DNA of 49,036 bases from Chromatiales bacterium (GCA_027032075.1 JALVOC010000021.1:1-49036); one strand, 5' to 3'; positions 17,357 through 27,236 are shown, numbered from the stretch's first letter. Notes: a model not told the origin generated them from the letters alone. A program made the numbers and translations.

Positions 17357-17527
17357 AGTTTTAAGTTATTGAATAGTCGAACGGATTTCAAGGTAAACAC
17401 ATATTTTCAGTGATAAAATCCTGCACCACAGATGGTGCATTGGCAGCAACGGTGGTGTGGATACTAACATGCGGCTGTTGGCCATGTTAGGCTTCGTCTT
17501 CAGTAATGACCATAAGGAAACCTCCAG

Positions 17528-18394
17528 ATGATCCGTAGTATGACTGCATTCAGCCGCCAGGAGGCCAGTAACGAACTTGGGGAGCTGGTGCTTGAAATCC
17601 GTACGGTGAACCACCGATATCTCGATATTTTTCTGCGCCTGCCGGAGGAGTTACGCAGCCTTGACAGTGTCATGCGGGAACTGATCGGCAGCCGTCTCAG
17701 CCGCGGCAAGGTGGAGTGTTCCTTGCGTTTTCAGCCTGCGGATCAGAATGGTGGCGAGCTTGCCCTCAATGATGAACGGATCAAACAGATTGCGCATGCC
17801 AGCCGCCATATCGAATCCATTTTGTATGATCCCGCACCTGTCAGTTCGCTCGAGGTTTTACGCTGGCCGGGCGTGATCCAGAGTCAGCCGCTGGATCTGG
17901 AACAGCTGCAGCAGGCGGTAACCGCATTACTGGAAAAGGCGCTGCTCGATCTCATCGCCACGCGTGAGCGTGAAGGCAAGAAGCTCGCCGAGGTGATCAA
18001 ACAGCGGTGTGATGCGATGGAAGAGATCGTTGCAGGCGTCAAGGCGAAAATGCCGGAGATCCTGGCGCAATGGCGGGAGAAACTCATCAACAGGATCAAT
18101 GAGGCAAAAGTGGAACTCGATGCTGACCGGCTGGAGCAGGAAATGATCTACCTGGTGCAGAAAACCGATGTTGCCGAAGAGATGGACAGGCTCGCCATGC
18201 ACATCGAGGAGGTGCGCCGGGTGTTGCAGGGGGACAAACCGGTGGGGCGCCGCCTGGATTTCCTCATGCAGGAGTTGAATCGGGAAGCCAACACCCTCGG
18301 ATCAAAATCGATTCATGCCGACACCACCCGCGCCTCCGTGGATCTCAAGGTTTATATTGAGCAGATGCGCGAGCAGATCCAGAATATTGAATAA
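17528..18394 (+). CDS. yicC: YicC-family endoribonuclease
   Basis: A 288-aa member of the YicC family, whose members have been described as ring-forming endoribonucleases. N-terminal MIRSMTAFSRQE and VNHRYLDIFLRLPEELR are conserved. The C-terminal domain shows LDFLMQELNREANTLGSKS and the end HADTTRASVDLKVYIEQMREQ, matching the family to the last residues. AAGGAAACCTCC is a strong Shine-Dalgarno before the ATG. It starts the conserved run yicC-gmk-rpoZ-spoT-ridA-recG. Confidence 0.94.
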   Translation: MIRSMTAFSRQEASNELGELVLEIRTVNHRYLDIFLRLPEELRSLDSVMRELIGSRLSRGKVECSLRFQPADQNGGELALNDERIKQIAHASRHIESILYDPAPVSSLEVLRWPGVIQSQPLDLEQLQQAVTALLEKALLDLIATREREGKKLAEVIKQRCDAMEEIVAGVKAKMPEILAQWREKLINRINEAKVELDADRLEQEMIYLVQKTDVAEEMDRLAMHIEEVRRVLQGDKPVGRRLDFLMQELNREANTLGSKSIHADTTRASVDLKVYIEQMREQIQNIE

Positions 18395-18458
18395 AGCTGA
18401 AGCGTGTCGCCTGCGTTCCCTGAATTGAGTGATATGCCGCTGTACTGAGAGTCGAGTC

Positions 18459-19094
18459 ATGAGTGATAGTCCAACAGAAAAAGTGCCTGGCACCCTGTAT
18501 ATTTTTTCGGCGCCGTCCGGCGCCGGCAAGACCAGCCTGGTGAAGGCGCTGGTGGAGTCCACCGACGGCATCGAGGTTTCCGTCTCCCATACCACCCGCT
18601 CGCCGCGTCCGGGTGAGGAAAACGGGGTGCACTATCATTTTGTCGATCCCGGGACATTTGAGGAAATGGTGGCTGCAGGGGCCTTTCTGGAGCATGCGCG
18701 GGTGTTCGACAATTACTATGGCACCGCCCGCGCCAGCATCGAGAGCCGCTTGAAGCAGGGTATGGATGTGATCCTCGAAATCGACTGGCAGGGAGCGCGC
18801 CAGGTGCGCGAGCAGTTCCCCGACTGTATTGGCCTGTTTATTCTCCCCCCCTCACGGCAGGCGCTGGAGGAGAGGCTGCGTGGCAGAGGGCAGGATGACG
18901 ACACCATTATCGCCCGCCGGATGCGCGACGCAAAAAGTGAAATATCCCATTATGCCGAGTTTGACTACCTGGTGATCAACGATGTTTTTGAGACCGCCCT
19001 GGCTGAAATCAAGGCAATCGTCTCTGCCCAGCGGTTGCGCACCCCCCTTCAGGCAAAACGCCATCGGCTGATGTTGTCGGAGCTTCTGGCATAA
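18459..19094 (+). CDS. gmk: Guanylate kinase
   Basis: Phosphorylates GMP to GDP. The protein has 211 aa. P-loop SAPSGAGKTSL (Lys24); GMP-binding HTTRSPRPGEENGVHYHFV; EIDWQGARQVR; lid region with RLRGRGQDDDTIIARRM. The ATG at 18459 gives the standard length; in-frame codons upstream give an atypical extension. It lies 64 bp after yicC and 125 bp before rpoZ. Confidence 0.97.
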   Translation: MSDSPTEKVPGTLYIFSAPSGAGKTSLVKALVESTDGIEVSVSHTTRSPRPGEENGVHYHFVDPGTFEEMVAAGAFLEHARVFDNYYGTARASIESRLKQGMDVILEIDWQGARQVREQFPDCIGLFILPPSRQALEERLRGRGQDDDTIIARRMRDAKSEISHYAEFDYLVINDVFETALAEIKAIVSAQRLRTPLQAKRHRLMLSELLA

Positions 19095-19219
19095 ATGCAG
19101 GCAGGGCGATATAATTTCCAGTCCGCTTCAAATAATTGGAAGTAAGCTGGTATCCATTGAAACAAAGAGATTTTTATATCCCCTTTCATGGGGTAAGGCC
19201 TTTTTTCCGGAGAAAGTAA

Positions 19220-19591
19220 ATGGCGCGCGTGACTGTTGAAGATTGTCTTGAGAATGTAAAGAACCGTTTTGAGCTTGTACTGGTGGCCGCCAAGCGTGCC
19301 CGCCAGTTGTCCATGGGTGGACAGGAACCGATGGTGGAGGAGGAAAACGACAAGCCGACGGTGATCGCGTTACGTGAGATTGCCCAGAACTACGTGAACA
19401 GCTCCATCCTCGATGAGCAGGAGCCTGAAGTGACCGAAGAGATACTGGCTGAGCCTGGCAGTGATGAGCAGGAAATCGCCGCCGAAACCGGTAATGAAGC
19501 CAGTACGGATATGGATGTGGCCGCAGCGATCAAGGCGGCATTGGCAGGCAACCTGGGAACTGAAGAGACGGGTAACGAAGGAGGCGAGTAA
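19220..19591 (+). CDS. rpoZ: RNA polymerase omega subunit
   Basis: A 123-aa omega chain that helps assemble the RNA polymerase beta-prime subunit and forms part of a ppGpp site. The conserved core is [20 protein letters not shown], then AAKRARQL and [13 protein letters not shown]. The C-terminal half is a long acidic tail, longer than in E. coli. GGAG lies before the ATG. Upstream, TATAAT at 19110-19115 could be a -10 box without a good -35, and a CCCC-TTTCAT-GGGG hairpin with a downstream T-run sits at about 19177-19206 in the leader. The stop overlaps the apparent ATC start of spoT. Confidence 0.96.
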   Translation: MARVTVEDCLENVKNRFELVLVAAKRARQLSMGGQEPMVEEENDKPTVIALREIAQNYVNSSILDEQEPEVTEEILAEPGSDEQEIAAETGNEASTDMDVAAAIKAALAGNLGTEETGNEGGE

Positions 19592-19593
19592 TC
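19578..19593 (+). promoter_or_regulatory. Strong ribosome-binding site and apparent ATC start of spoT
   Basis: AAGGAGG (19578-19584) lies six bases before ATC (19591-19593). This ATC overlaps the rpoZ stop as TAATC, the layout of a TAATG stop/start junction with the last base changed. The frame has a stop at 19573-19575. No ATG, GTG or TTG occurs before GTG at 19786, which is already inside the HD domain. Confidence 0.6.
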
Positions 19594-21750
19594 GCCACAC
19601 CCAAATCACAAATTACAGGCGAAGAGCCATCCGAATTTCGCATCAGCCACCTGTGCGAAATACTGGAGACGTATTTAAAACCTGATCAGGTCGCCGATGT
19701 TTATCAGGCCTATCTGTTTGGTGCCGAGGCGCATGAAGGCCAGCGCCGCCTCAGTGGCGAACCCTATATCACCCATCCCATCACCGTGGCCAGGATCCTG
19801 GCAGAAATGCACATGGATCACCAAAGTATCATGGCCGCCATTCTGCACGATGTTATCGAGGACACCGAAACCGCCAAGGAACAGGTGGAAAACCGTTTCG
19901 GCGAGGAAGTCGCCGAGCTGGTCGACGGTGTCAGCAAGCTGACCCACATCGAGTTTGAAACCCGGGCGGAAGCCCAGGCGGAAAACTTCCGCAAAATGAT
20001 GTTGGCGATGGTGCGGGATATTCGCGTCATTCTGATCAAACTCGCCGATCGCCTGCACAACATGCGCACCCTGGGGGTGATGCGGCCGGACAAGCGCCGC
20101 CGTATCGCCCGTGAAACGCTGGATATCTATGCCCCTATCGCCAATCGCCTGGGGATGAACCGCATGCGCCTGGAACTGGAGGATCTGGGGTTTGCCGCCC
20201 TCTATCCGTTACGCAGCCGCATCCTGAAAGAGAGCCTGAAAAAGGCGCGCGGCAACCGCAAGGAGATCGTCAGTAAAATAGAAGAGGCCATCAAGGAGCG
20301 GCTGCGCCAGGAAGAACTGAGCGGCCAGGTTATCGGCCGGGAAAAGCATCTCTACAGCATCTACAAAAAAATGAAGAACAAGCATCTTGCGTTCAGTGAG
20401 GTGATGGATGTCTATGCGATGCGGATCATTGTCGACAGCGTGGATACCTGTTACCGGGTGTTGGGGGCGATTCATAATCTCTATACCCCCATGCCGGGGC
20501 GTTTCAAGGATTACATTGCGATTCCCAAGGCCAACGGTTACCAGTCGTTGCACACGGTATTGTTCAGTCCCTACGGGGTGGCAACCGAAGTCCAGATCCG
20601 CACCGAAGACATGCACAAAGTTGCGGAGGCAGGGATCGCCGCGCACTGGTTATACAAGAGCACCGACGATCAAAGCCGTAACAGCGCCCAGATCCGTGCC
20701 CGCCAGTGGCTGCATGATGTGCTGGAGATCCAGCAAAAAGCGGGCAACTCGATTGAGTTCCTGGAAAACGTCAAGATCGATCTGTTTCCCGATGAGGTTT
20801 ATGTTTTCACCCCGCAGGGCGATATCATGGTATTGCCGCGAGGCGCCACCGCGGTGGATTTTGCCTATGCGGTGCACACCGATGTGGGCAACCAATGTGT
20901 CGCGGTGAAAATCGATCGGCGCCTGATGCCGCTACGTACGGAATTGTTCAACGGGCAGACGGTGGAAATCATCACCTCCAAAGGCGCGCAACCCAATCCC
21001 GCCTGGCTGGATTTTGTGTTTACCGCCAAAGCACGCAGTAATATCCGCAACTTCCTCAAGAACCTGCAAAAAGATGAAGCGGTTATCCTCGGTACCCGCC
21101 TGCTCAATAAAAGCCTGGCGGCGCACGGCACCAGCCTGGAGAACATGACCGAAGAGCAGGTAAAGCGGGTGTTGCAGGAGTTCAAATTCGATTCAATGGA
21201 ACTGATGTACTCTGAAATAGGACTGGGCAAACAGATCCCGATGGTTATCGCGCGTGCCTTGTTGCAGGGAGAGGAAACGGATATCGCTGATCACACCGGC
21301 AAAACAAAGCCACTGGCGATCAAGGGTACGGAGGGTGCGGTCGTTACCTTTGCCAAGTGTTGCCGGCCCATTCCGGGCGACCCGATCCTCGGTTTTGTCA
21401 CTTCCGGACGCGGCATCGTGATCCATACAGAGGATTGCAAGAATGTCGCGGAATACCGTAACCGTCCGGAGAAATGGCTCGATGTCGCCTGGGAAAAGGA
21501 TATCGAGAGTGAATTTCCCATCGACATCCGTTTGCTGGTACATAATCAGCGCGGGGTCTTGGCGAAAGTGGCCTCGGTGTTGTCGGATCTGGGAGCAAAT
21601 ATTGTCAACGTGGCTATCGAGGAGCGTGACGGCCTTCACTCCACCCTGAGTTTCACCGTTTCCGTCCGCGATCGCCAGCATCTTGCACGCATCATGCGCA
21701 GTCTGCGCAGTATGGAAATGGTGGTCAGGATATATCGTCTGAAAAAATAA
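19591..21750 (+). CDS. spoT: Bifunctional (p)ppGpp synthetase/hydrolase SpoT
   Basis: Controls the stringent-response alarmone (p)ppGpp. From the ATC at 19591 the protein has 719 aa, close to E. coli SpoT. HD hydrolase domain: AHEGQRR with H48, then LHDVIED with H86-D87. Synthetase domain with GREKHLYSIYKKM, RFKDYIAIPKANGYQSLHT and VQIRTEDMH; the RFKD form is the one seen in bifunctional Rel/SpoT enzymes. TGS domain around VYVFTPQGDIMVLPRGAT, then a zinc-finger-like/helical region (TFAKCCRPIPGD), and a C-terminal ACT domain from about residue 645. Starting at GTG 19786 would remove the beginning of the HD domain, so the upstream start is needed. Follows rpoZ with overlap. Confidence 0.93.
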   Translation: MATPKSQITGEEPSEFRISHLCEILETYLKPDQVADVYQAYLFGAEAHEGQRRLSGEPYITHPITVARILAEMHMDHQSIMAAILHDVIEDTETAKEQVENRFGEEVAELVDGVSKLTHIEFETRAEAQAENFRKMMLAMVRDIRVILIKLADRLHNMRTLGVMRPDKRRRIARETLDIYAPIANRLGMNRMRLELEDLGFAALYPLRSRILKESLKKARGNRKEIVSKIEEAIKERLRQEELSGQVIGREKHLYSIYKKMKNKHLAFSEVMDVYAMRIIVDSVDTCYRVLGAIHNLYTPMPGRFKDYIAIPKANGYQSLHTVLFSPYGVATEVQIRTEDMHKVAEAGIAAHWLYKSTDDQSRNSAQIRARQWLHDVLEIQQKAGNSIEFLENVKIDLFPDEVYVFTPQGDIMVLPRGATAVDFAYAVHTDVGNQCVAVKIDRRLMPLRTELFNGQTVEIITSKGAQPNPAWLDFVFTAKARSNIRNFLKNLQKDEAVILGTRLLNKSLAAHGTSLENMTEEQVKRVLQEFKFDSMELMYSEIGLGKQIPMVIARALLQGEETDIADHTGKTKPLAIKGTEGAVVTFAKCCRPIPGDPILGFVTSGRGIVIHTEDCKNVAEYRNRPEKWLDVAWEKDIESEFPIDIRLLVHNQRGVLAKVASVLSDLGANIVNVAIEERDGLHSTLSFTVSVRDRQHLARIMRSLRSMEMVVRIYRLKK

Positions 21751-21853
21751 CATCGCGTCACCACGCAGGCGGTAAACGGGGGAGGCGCGCACGGTTTTGT
21801 CTTTGTTGATTCATCATGATAAATAACAACTTCTGTCAGCTGGGGAAATAGCC

Positions 21854-22246
21854 ATGAAACGTGAAATTATCCATACCGACAAAGCGCCCAAAGCCATTGG
21901 CACCTATTCACAGGCGGTGAAAGTGGAAAACACGGTTTATTTATCGGGTCAGATCCCGTTGGTGCCCGAGACGATGGAACTGGTGGAAGGTGATATTGCT
22001 GCGCAGATACGCCGGGTATTCGAAAACCTCAGGGCGGTATCGCAGGCGGCGGGAGGTGATCTGCAGGATATCGTCAAATTGAATGTTTTTCTTACCGATC
22101 TCGGCAATTTTCCGGTTGTCAACGAAGTCATGGCGGAGTATTTCTCCGCACCCTATCCGGCGCGGGCGGCAATCGGTGTGGCTGCCCTGCCAAAAGCCGC
22201 CGCGGTGGAAATGGATGCGGTGATGCAGCTTGCGGATAACGGCTGA
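21854..22246 (+). CDS. ridA: RidA-family enamine/imine deaminase
   Basis: Hydrolyses reactive enamine/imine intermediates from pyridoxal phosphate enzymes. The protein has 130 aa. Conserved [29 protein letters not shown] and the catalytic Arg104 in [14 protein letters not shown], with Glu in the C-terminal VEMDAVM. Downstream of spoT in the usual place. GGGGAA lies before the ATG. Confidence 0.96.
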   Translation: MKREIIHTDKAPKAIGTYSQAVKVENTVYLSGQIPLVPETMELVEGDIAAQIRRVFENLRAVSQAAGGDLQDIVKLNVFLTDLGNFPVVNEVMAEYFSAPYPARAAIGVAALPKAAAVEMDAVMQLADNG

Positions 22247-22322
22247 CGGCGAAAGTGATGCGGGGGTGGCGGCCACGACCATACAGATGAGCGCACCGTC
22301 TGATGCCGGCTCGCACGAGGAT

Positions 22323-24410
22323 ATGGAACACCGCAGTGCAGCGATATCGATCAAAACCCTCAAAGGTGTGGGGCCCCGTGTGGCGGAACGCCTTGCCCGT
22401 CTTGGCATTCGGACGCTGGAGGATCTGCTGTTCTATTTGCCAATGCGTTATGAGGATCGCACCCGCGTAACGCCTATCGGTGCCTTGCGTGCCGGCTCGA
22501 TGGCGGTGATCCAGGGACGGGTGGAGCTCACGGAAATAAAATACGGCCGGCGGCGGATGTTGTTGTCACGCCTGAGTGACGGTACCGGTTTTATCACCCT
22601 GCGTTTTTTTCATTTCAACGCGCGGCAGCAGGAATCCCTGCACCGCGGCGTGCAATTACGTTGTTATGCGGAAGTCAGGCGCGGACGCTCCGGCCTGGAG
22701 ATGGTGCATCCTGAATATAAGCGCATCGAGAGTGATGCGCCGCTCGCAGTGGAAGAGACATTGACACCCATCTATTCCACCACCGAAGGCGTGCATCAGC
22801 TGACCTTGCGCAATCTCACCCGTCAGGCACTGGAGCGCCTGCAAAACGATCAACTTCGGTTAAGCGACTGGCTGCCGGACTATAAACTGGATGATCATCC
22901 TCTGCCTGCGTTGAAGGAAGCCCTCCTTTATCTGCATCGTCCCCCGCCGGATGTTCCGCTGGAGGTTTTGGCGGAAGGAAAGCACGTGATGCAGCAACGC
23001 CTGATTTTTGAAGAACTGTTGGCGCACACACTGAGTCTGCGGCAGTTGCGTTCACGCATGCGAAAGCACAAGGCATTTGTCTTGCCGGCGGAAGGCAGGC
23101 TGTCGCAGCGGTTTCTGCAGACATTGGGTTTCAAGCTTACGGCGGCGCAGCAACGGGTGATCGGGGAGATCGCGGCAGATCTGCAAAGGCCGGAACCGAT
23201 GCAACGCCTGGTGCAGGGCGATGTGGGATCCGGCAAAACCGTGGTTGCCCTGATGGCTGTCCTGCGGGCGGTGGAGGGCGGCTTTCAGGCTGCGGTGATG
23301 GCGCCGACCGAAATCCTGGCGGAGCAGCATTTTCGAAACTTTCACAGCTGGCTGGCGCCTCTCGATATCGAAGTGGTGTGGTTGTCCGGCAAGTTGAAAA
23401 CGGCTGAGCGCAAAAAGGCACTGCAAAGTATCGGGAACGGTAATGCGCGGGTGGTGGTTGGCACACACGCCCTGTTTCAGCAGGAAGTCCGCTTCTGGCA
23501 ACTGGCACTGGTGGTGGTGGATGAGCAGCATCGTTTTGGGGTGCATCAGCGTCTGGCTCTGCGGGAAAAAGGGATACACAACGACCATTATCCCCATCAG
23601 CTGATCATGACGGCGACGCCGATACCACGCACCCTCAGCATGGCGGTATATGCTGATCTGGATACGTCGATAATTGACGAACTGCCGCCGGGACGCAAGC
23701 CGATAGAAACAGTCGTGATCCCGGATAACCGCCGGGATGAAGTGGTGGCCCGTGTGCATCGTGCCTGTCAGGCGGGCAAGCAGGCCTATTGGGTCTGCAC
23801 CTTGATTGACGAGTCAGAAGCATTGCAGTGCCAGGCAGCGGAAGAGACCGCAGCTGTGCTGGCGGAGGCGCTGGCGGATGTGCGGGTCGGGCTGGTGCAT
23901 GGACGCATGAAAAGTGAAGCCAAAGAACAGATCATGCAGCAGTTCAAACAGGGAGAGCTGGATTTACTGGTTGCCACCACGGTGATAGAGGTGGGGGTGG
24001 ATGTACCCAACGCCAGTTTGATGATCATCGAAAATGCCGAACGGCTTGGCCTGGCGCAACTGCACCAGTTACGCGGGCGGGTGGGGCGTGGCAGCCTGGA
24101 TTCGGTCTGCGTCCTGATGTATCACGGACATTTGTCGAAACAGGCGCGTGAGCGTCTGGGCGTGATGCGCGAGAGCAACGATGGTTTCAGGATCGCCAGC
24201 AAGGATCTGGAGTTGCGTGGTCCGGGTGAGGTGCTGGGCACACGCCAGACCGGGCAGTTGCAGTTGCGCGTTGCCGATCTGCAACGCGATCAACATCTGC
24301 TGCCCGAGGTGTTGCGCTGTGCGGATACACTCTTGCGCCGTGACAAGGAAGCTGTTGCCGGCCTGATTGCACGCTGGGTGGGGCAAGGCACCCGCTACGG
24401 TGATGTCTGA
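22323..24410 (+). CDS. recG: ATP-dependent DNA helicase RecG
   Basis: Branch-migration helicase that regresses stalled replication forks. The wedge/OB domain is in the first third (LLFYLPMRYEDRTRVTPI). Walker A GDVGSGKTVVA is near residue 300. The DEQH box is VVDEQHRFGVHQ; motif III is MTATPIPRTL. The C-terminal helicase half has VHGRMKSEAKEQIM, VATTVIEVGVDVPNA and QLHQLRGRVGRG. The start is uncertain: 22323 gives 695 aa, nearly E. coli length; 22287 and a TTG at 22230 overlapping ridA are alternatives, and none has an ideal Shine-Dalgarno. Confidence 0.95.
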   Translation: MEHRSAAISIKTLKGVGPRVAERLARLGIRTLEDLLFYLPMRYEDRTRVTPIGALRAGSMAVIQGRVELTEIKYGRRRMLLSRLSDGTGFITLRFFHFNARQQESLHRGVQLRCYAEVRRGRSGLEMVHPEYKRIESDAPLAVEETLTPIYSTTEGVHQLTLRNLTRQALERLQNDQLRLSDWLPDYKLDDHPLPALKEALLYLHRPPPDVPLEVLAEGKHVMQQRLIFEELLAHTLSLRQLRSRMRKHKAFVLPAEGRLSQRFLQTLGFKLTAAQQRVIGEIAADLQRPEPMQRLVQGDVGSGKTVVALMAVLRAVEGGFQAAVMAPTEILAEQHFRNFHSWLAPLDIEVVWLSGKLKTAERKKALQSIGNGNARVVVGTHALFQQEVRFWQLALVVVDEQHRFGVHQRLALREKGIHNDHYPHQLIMTATPIPRTLSMAVYADLDTSIIDELPPGRKPIETVVIPDNRRDEVVARVHRACQAGKQAYWVCTLIDESEALQCQAAEETAAVLAEALADVRVGLVHGRMKSEAKEQIMQQFKQGELDLLVATTVIEVGVDVPNASLMIIENAERLGLAQLHQLRGRVGRGSLDSVCVLMYHGHLSKQARERLGVMRESNDGFRIASKDLELRGPGEVLGTRQTGQLQLRVADLQRDQHLLPEVLRCADTLLRRDKEAVAGLIARWVGQGTRYGDV

Positions 24411-24501
24411 AAACGGTGCCGTGAGGAATATTTTGTTATTCCCCGGCGGCCGCATCCGGTAAAATCCGCCCCTGATTGAGTTGTGGGAGCAAAAAAGCTT
24501 C

Positions 24502-25074
24502 ATGAAGCGATTTGGACATTATGCGTTTGAGCCGGTCTGGCAGCGGAAGCGGGAATTATTGAATTCCGATATTCCGGGCGGAATACGGGAGTGGTTGTTC
24601 GATCCCTCCTCCCTCACTGCGCGGCTGGTGGCGGCATGTGATGGGGATTTCCGCGTCGAGGTGATATCCCAGGGCTGGATGCGGCCGATGTTCAATGAGG
24701 CACGCCGGCTTGGGATGGCGCCCGAGCAGATGGCGTTGATCCGCCAGGTTTACCTTTACTGCAATCAGCAGCCCTGGGTGTTTGCCCGTACCGTGATCCC
24801 CCATTTCTCCTTGCGGGGAAGACAGCAACACCTGGCCCACCTCGGGAACCGCCCCCTGGGATCGGTGTTGTTTGCCGATCCGGCGATCCGCCGTGATGAG
24901 GTGGAAGTGGCGCAGATCAGGCCGAATCACCGTTTGTTTGCCACGGCCACGGCCGCCTTGGAGGCCCGGCCCGAGGCGATATGGGGACGGCGCTCGGTGT
25001 TTTATACCGGCGGCAAGCCGCTGCTGGTCAACGAGGTATTTTTGCCCCCGCTGCTGGAAACAGGCAACGCCTGA
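24502..25074 (+). CDS. ubiC: Chorismate--pyruvate lyase UbiC
   Basis: Makes 4-hydroxybenzoate from chorismate, the first step of ubiquinone ring synthesis. The protein has 190 aa. PWVFARTVIP contains the substrate-binding Arg. GNRPLGSVLF and the C-terminal LLVNEVFLPPLLE, with the essential Glu, match the family. The ATG at 24502 is chosen over TTG at 24481. Followed by ubiA, its pathway partner. Confidence 0.93.
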   Translation: MKRFGHYAFEPVWQRKRELLNSDIPGGIREWLFDPSSLTARLVAACDGDFRVEVISQGWMRPMFNEARRLGMAPEQMALIRQVYLYCNQQPWVFARTVIPHFSLRGRQQHLAHLGNRPLGSVLFADPAIRRDEVEVAQIRPNHRLFATATAALEARPEAIWGRRSVFYTGGKPLLVNEVFLPPLLETGNA

Positions 25075-25189
25075 ATCCCTCTGAACGATGTTCCGAAGGG
25101 GTGTTCAGCCGTTCCATTTCCCCCCGCTTTGGGCGCACCTTCTTGTTACAATAGCGCTTCGTCAGCCCTGTCCACTATCAGGTCAGCTC

Positions 25190-26083
25190 ATGAAGGTCGT
25201 GAATATCAAAAAAGCTGTTGTCAGTGCCAATGTCCGGGATCGGCTGTACCAGTACTATCTGCTTACGCGGTTGCACCGGCCAATTGGCATTCTGCTGCTG
25301 TTGTGGCCCACCCTGTGGGCATTGTGGGTGGCGGCCGAGGGTATTCCGGACATAAAAGTGCTGCTGGTGTTTGTCCTCGGTGTGGTGCTGATGCGTTCGG
25401 CGGGTTGCGTGATCAATGATTACGCGGATCGGAACTTTGATCCGCAAGTCAGCCGTACCCGTGACCGACCCATCGCCTCCGGCCGTGTCAAGCCACGTGA
25501 AGCCCTGGTGCTGTTCCTGGTGTTGTGCCTGCTGGCCTTTTTGCTGGTGTTGAGTATGAACAGGCTCACCATCCAGCTTTCCTTCGTTGCGGTGGCGCTG
25601 GCGGCGATTTACCCCTTCATGAAACGGTACACCCATTTGCCCCAGGTGGTGCTCGGCATGGCGTTTGGCTGGGCCATTCCGATGGCGTTTGCGGCGCAAA
25701 GCGGCAGTGTGCCCAAGGTGGCGTGGCTGATGTACGTCATCAATGTGGTCTGGTCGATGGTTTATGACACCATGTACGCCATGGTGGACCGGGAAGATGA
25801 TCTGAAGGCCGGGGTCAAATCCACTGCCATCCTGTTTGGTGAGGCCGATCGGGTGATCATCGGCCTGTTGCAGGGGCTGATGTTGCTGGGGCTGGGGTTG
25901 ATGGGCAGCCAGCTTGGGCTGGGTTTCCCCTATTATCTCGCCCTGCTGGTGGTCATCGGTTTGGGTATTTACCAGCAATTTCTCATCCGTTACCGTCAAC
26001 CAGAGGCCTGTTTCCGCGCTTTTTTGAACAATAACTGGGTCGGATGCGCCATTTTTCTCGGAATTGCCCTGAATTATTTGTAA
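25190..26083 (+). CDS. ubiA: 4-hydroxybenzoate octaprenyltransferase UbiA
   Basis: Membrane enzyme that attaches the polyprenyl tail to 4-hydroxybenzoate. The protein has 297 aa with about eight or nine transmembrane helices. The two prenyl-diphosphate/Mg sites are both intact: NDYADRNFD, and [12 protein letters not shown] (DxxxD). The start MKVVNIKK is at 25190. Directly downstream of ubiC, with which it completes the first two committed steps to ubiquinone. Confidence 0.96.
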   Translation: MKVVNIKKAVVSANVRDRLYQYYLLTRLHRPIGILLLLWPTLWALWVAAEGIPDIKVLLVFVLGVVLMRSAGCVINDYADRNFDPQVSRTRDRPIASGRVKPREALVLFLVLCLLAFLLVLSMNRLTIQLSFVAVALAAIYPFMKRYTHLPQVVLGMAFGWAIPMAFAAQSGSVPKVAWLMYVINVVWSMVYDTMYAMVDREDDLKAGVKSTAILFGEADRVIIGLLQGLMLLGLGLMGSQLGLGFPYYLALLVVIGLGIYQQFLIRYRQPEACFRAFLNNNWVGCAIFLGIALNYL

Positions 26084-26097
26084 AGAACCCTCACAAT

Positions 26098-26127
26098 TTG
26101 ACGATACATTACTAAAGTACTTAAATT
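26098..26127 (+). promoter_or_regulatory. Candidate sigma-70 promoter of the msh block
   Basis: TTGACG (26098-26103), 18-bp spacer, TAAATT (26122-26127). It lies in the 155-bp gap between ubiA and the msh genes, about 110 bp before the apparent mshI start. Confidence 0.5.
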
Positions 26128-26238
26128 AACAGAGACTTACAGCGGTTTCTTGCTGTAATATATGAAAAATGTCGGGGTCGTCAGACTTGAATCCCGGATG
26201 CTGGCGCCAGAAATGATGCATCTGGAAGGAGGGGTCCA

Positions 26239-27231
26239 CTGTTTTCCCTGTTTAGAAAAAAAACATCAGCGGCAGGATTGCTTGGAATTGGACTAAGTCC
26301 GGAGGGGATCGCCCTGGCGCACGTGGTGCGTTCCGGTGCCGAGGCTCCGCGGCTCTTGCATTGTGAATTCCAGCCCCTCGGTCCTGAAGACAACGCCGTC
26401 ACGATATTGCGTCAACGGGTGCAGCAGCTCGGCCTGTGCAATGTGCCGGTGGTGACCGCCCTGAATCCCGGTGAATTCAGCTTGCAGATGGTGGAAGCTC
26501 CCAAGGTTGCGCCTGAGGAGCTGGGGCAGGCTGTCCGCTGGAGTATTCGGGATCGCCTCGATTTCGATATCGATGAGGCGGTGATTGAAGTATTCGAGAT
26601 CCCCGGCCAAAAAGAAAGAGGGCGTGCCCCGCTTGTGTATGTGGTGGCGGCAAGGCAGCAGGTTGTGCAGCAGTATATCGATCAATTCACGGACGCCGGG
26701 GTGTCACTGGAATATATCGACATCCCCGAGCTGGCACAGCGCAATATCGCCGCCTTGCTGCCCGAGGATGCCAGCGGGGTTGCCGTGTTGTCCCTTACGG
26801 ATACGGTAGGTGAACTGACCCTGACCCGTGAGGGGGTGTTATACCTGGCGCGGGAACTGGAACAGGACAAGCAATTGTTACAACAGGCGGAACCGGTCGT
26901 ACAAGGTGGAGGGGGTGCCGGGCTGGCGCTGGCGGGCATGCCTCCCGAGCGGCAGCGGTTGCTGGACGGCATCGTGCTCGAGGTGCAGCGATCCCTGGAT
27001 TATTACGAGAGCCATTTCAGCCAGCCACCTATCACCAGCCTGGTGATTGCGCCGCAATACCAGGTGTTGTCCGACGTGTGTGAATACCTTGCCGGTATGC
27101 TGGGAATGCCGGTGCGGTTTCTGGATCTGAACGATGTGCTGGAGGTTGCCGAACCGTTGAATGCAACGCTGCAGGCGGATTGCTACCTGGCGATTGGACT
27201 GGCGTTACGCGAGATCGAAGAGGAAGGATAG
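26239..27231 (+). CDS. mshI: MSHA biogenesis protein MshI (PilM-like)
   Basis: Actin-fold, PilM-like platform protein of the MSHA type IV pilus. The ATPase-fold core runs from LLGIGLSPEGIALAHVV onward. A perfect AAGGAGG (26227-26233) stands five bases before CTG at 26239. From there the N-terminus reads (M)FSLFRKKTSAAGLLGIG, the usual short basic start. ATG and GTG are absent in that stretch; the first standard codon is TTG at 26278, which would cut into the first beta strand. I therefore place the start at CTG (330 aa). Followed 5 bp later by the PilN-like gene. Confidence 0.85.
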   Translation: MFSLFRKKTSAAGLLGIGLSPEGIALAHVVRSGAEAPRLLHCEFQPLGPEDNAVTILRQRVQQLGLCNVPVVTALNPGEFSLQMVEAPKVAPEELGQAVRWSIRDRLDFDIDEAVIEVFEIPGQKERGRAPLVYVVAARQQVVQQYIDQFTDAGVSLEYIDIPELAQRNIAALLPEDASGVAVLSLTDTVGELTLTREGVLYLARELEQDKQLLQQAEPVVQGGGGAGLALAGMPPERQRLLDGIVLEVQRSLDYYESHFSQPPITSLVIAPQYQVLSDVCEYLAGMLGMPVRFLDLNDVLEVAEPLNATLQADCYLAIGLALREIEEEG

Positions 27232-27236
27232 GCGGC

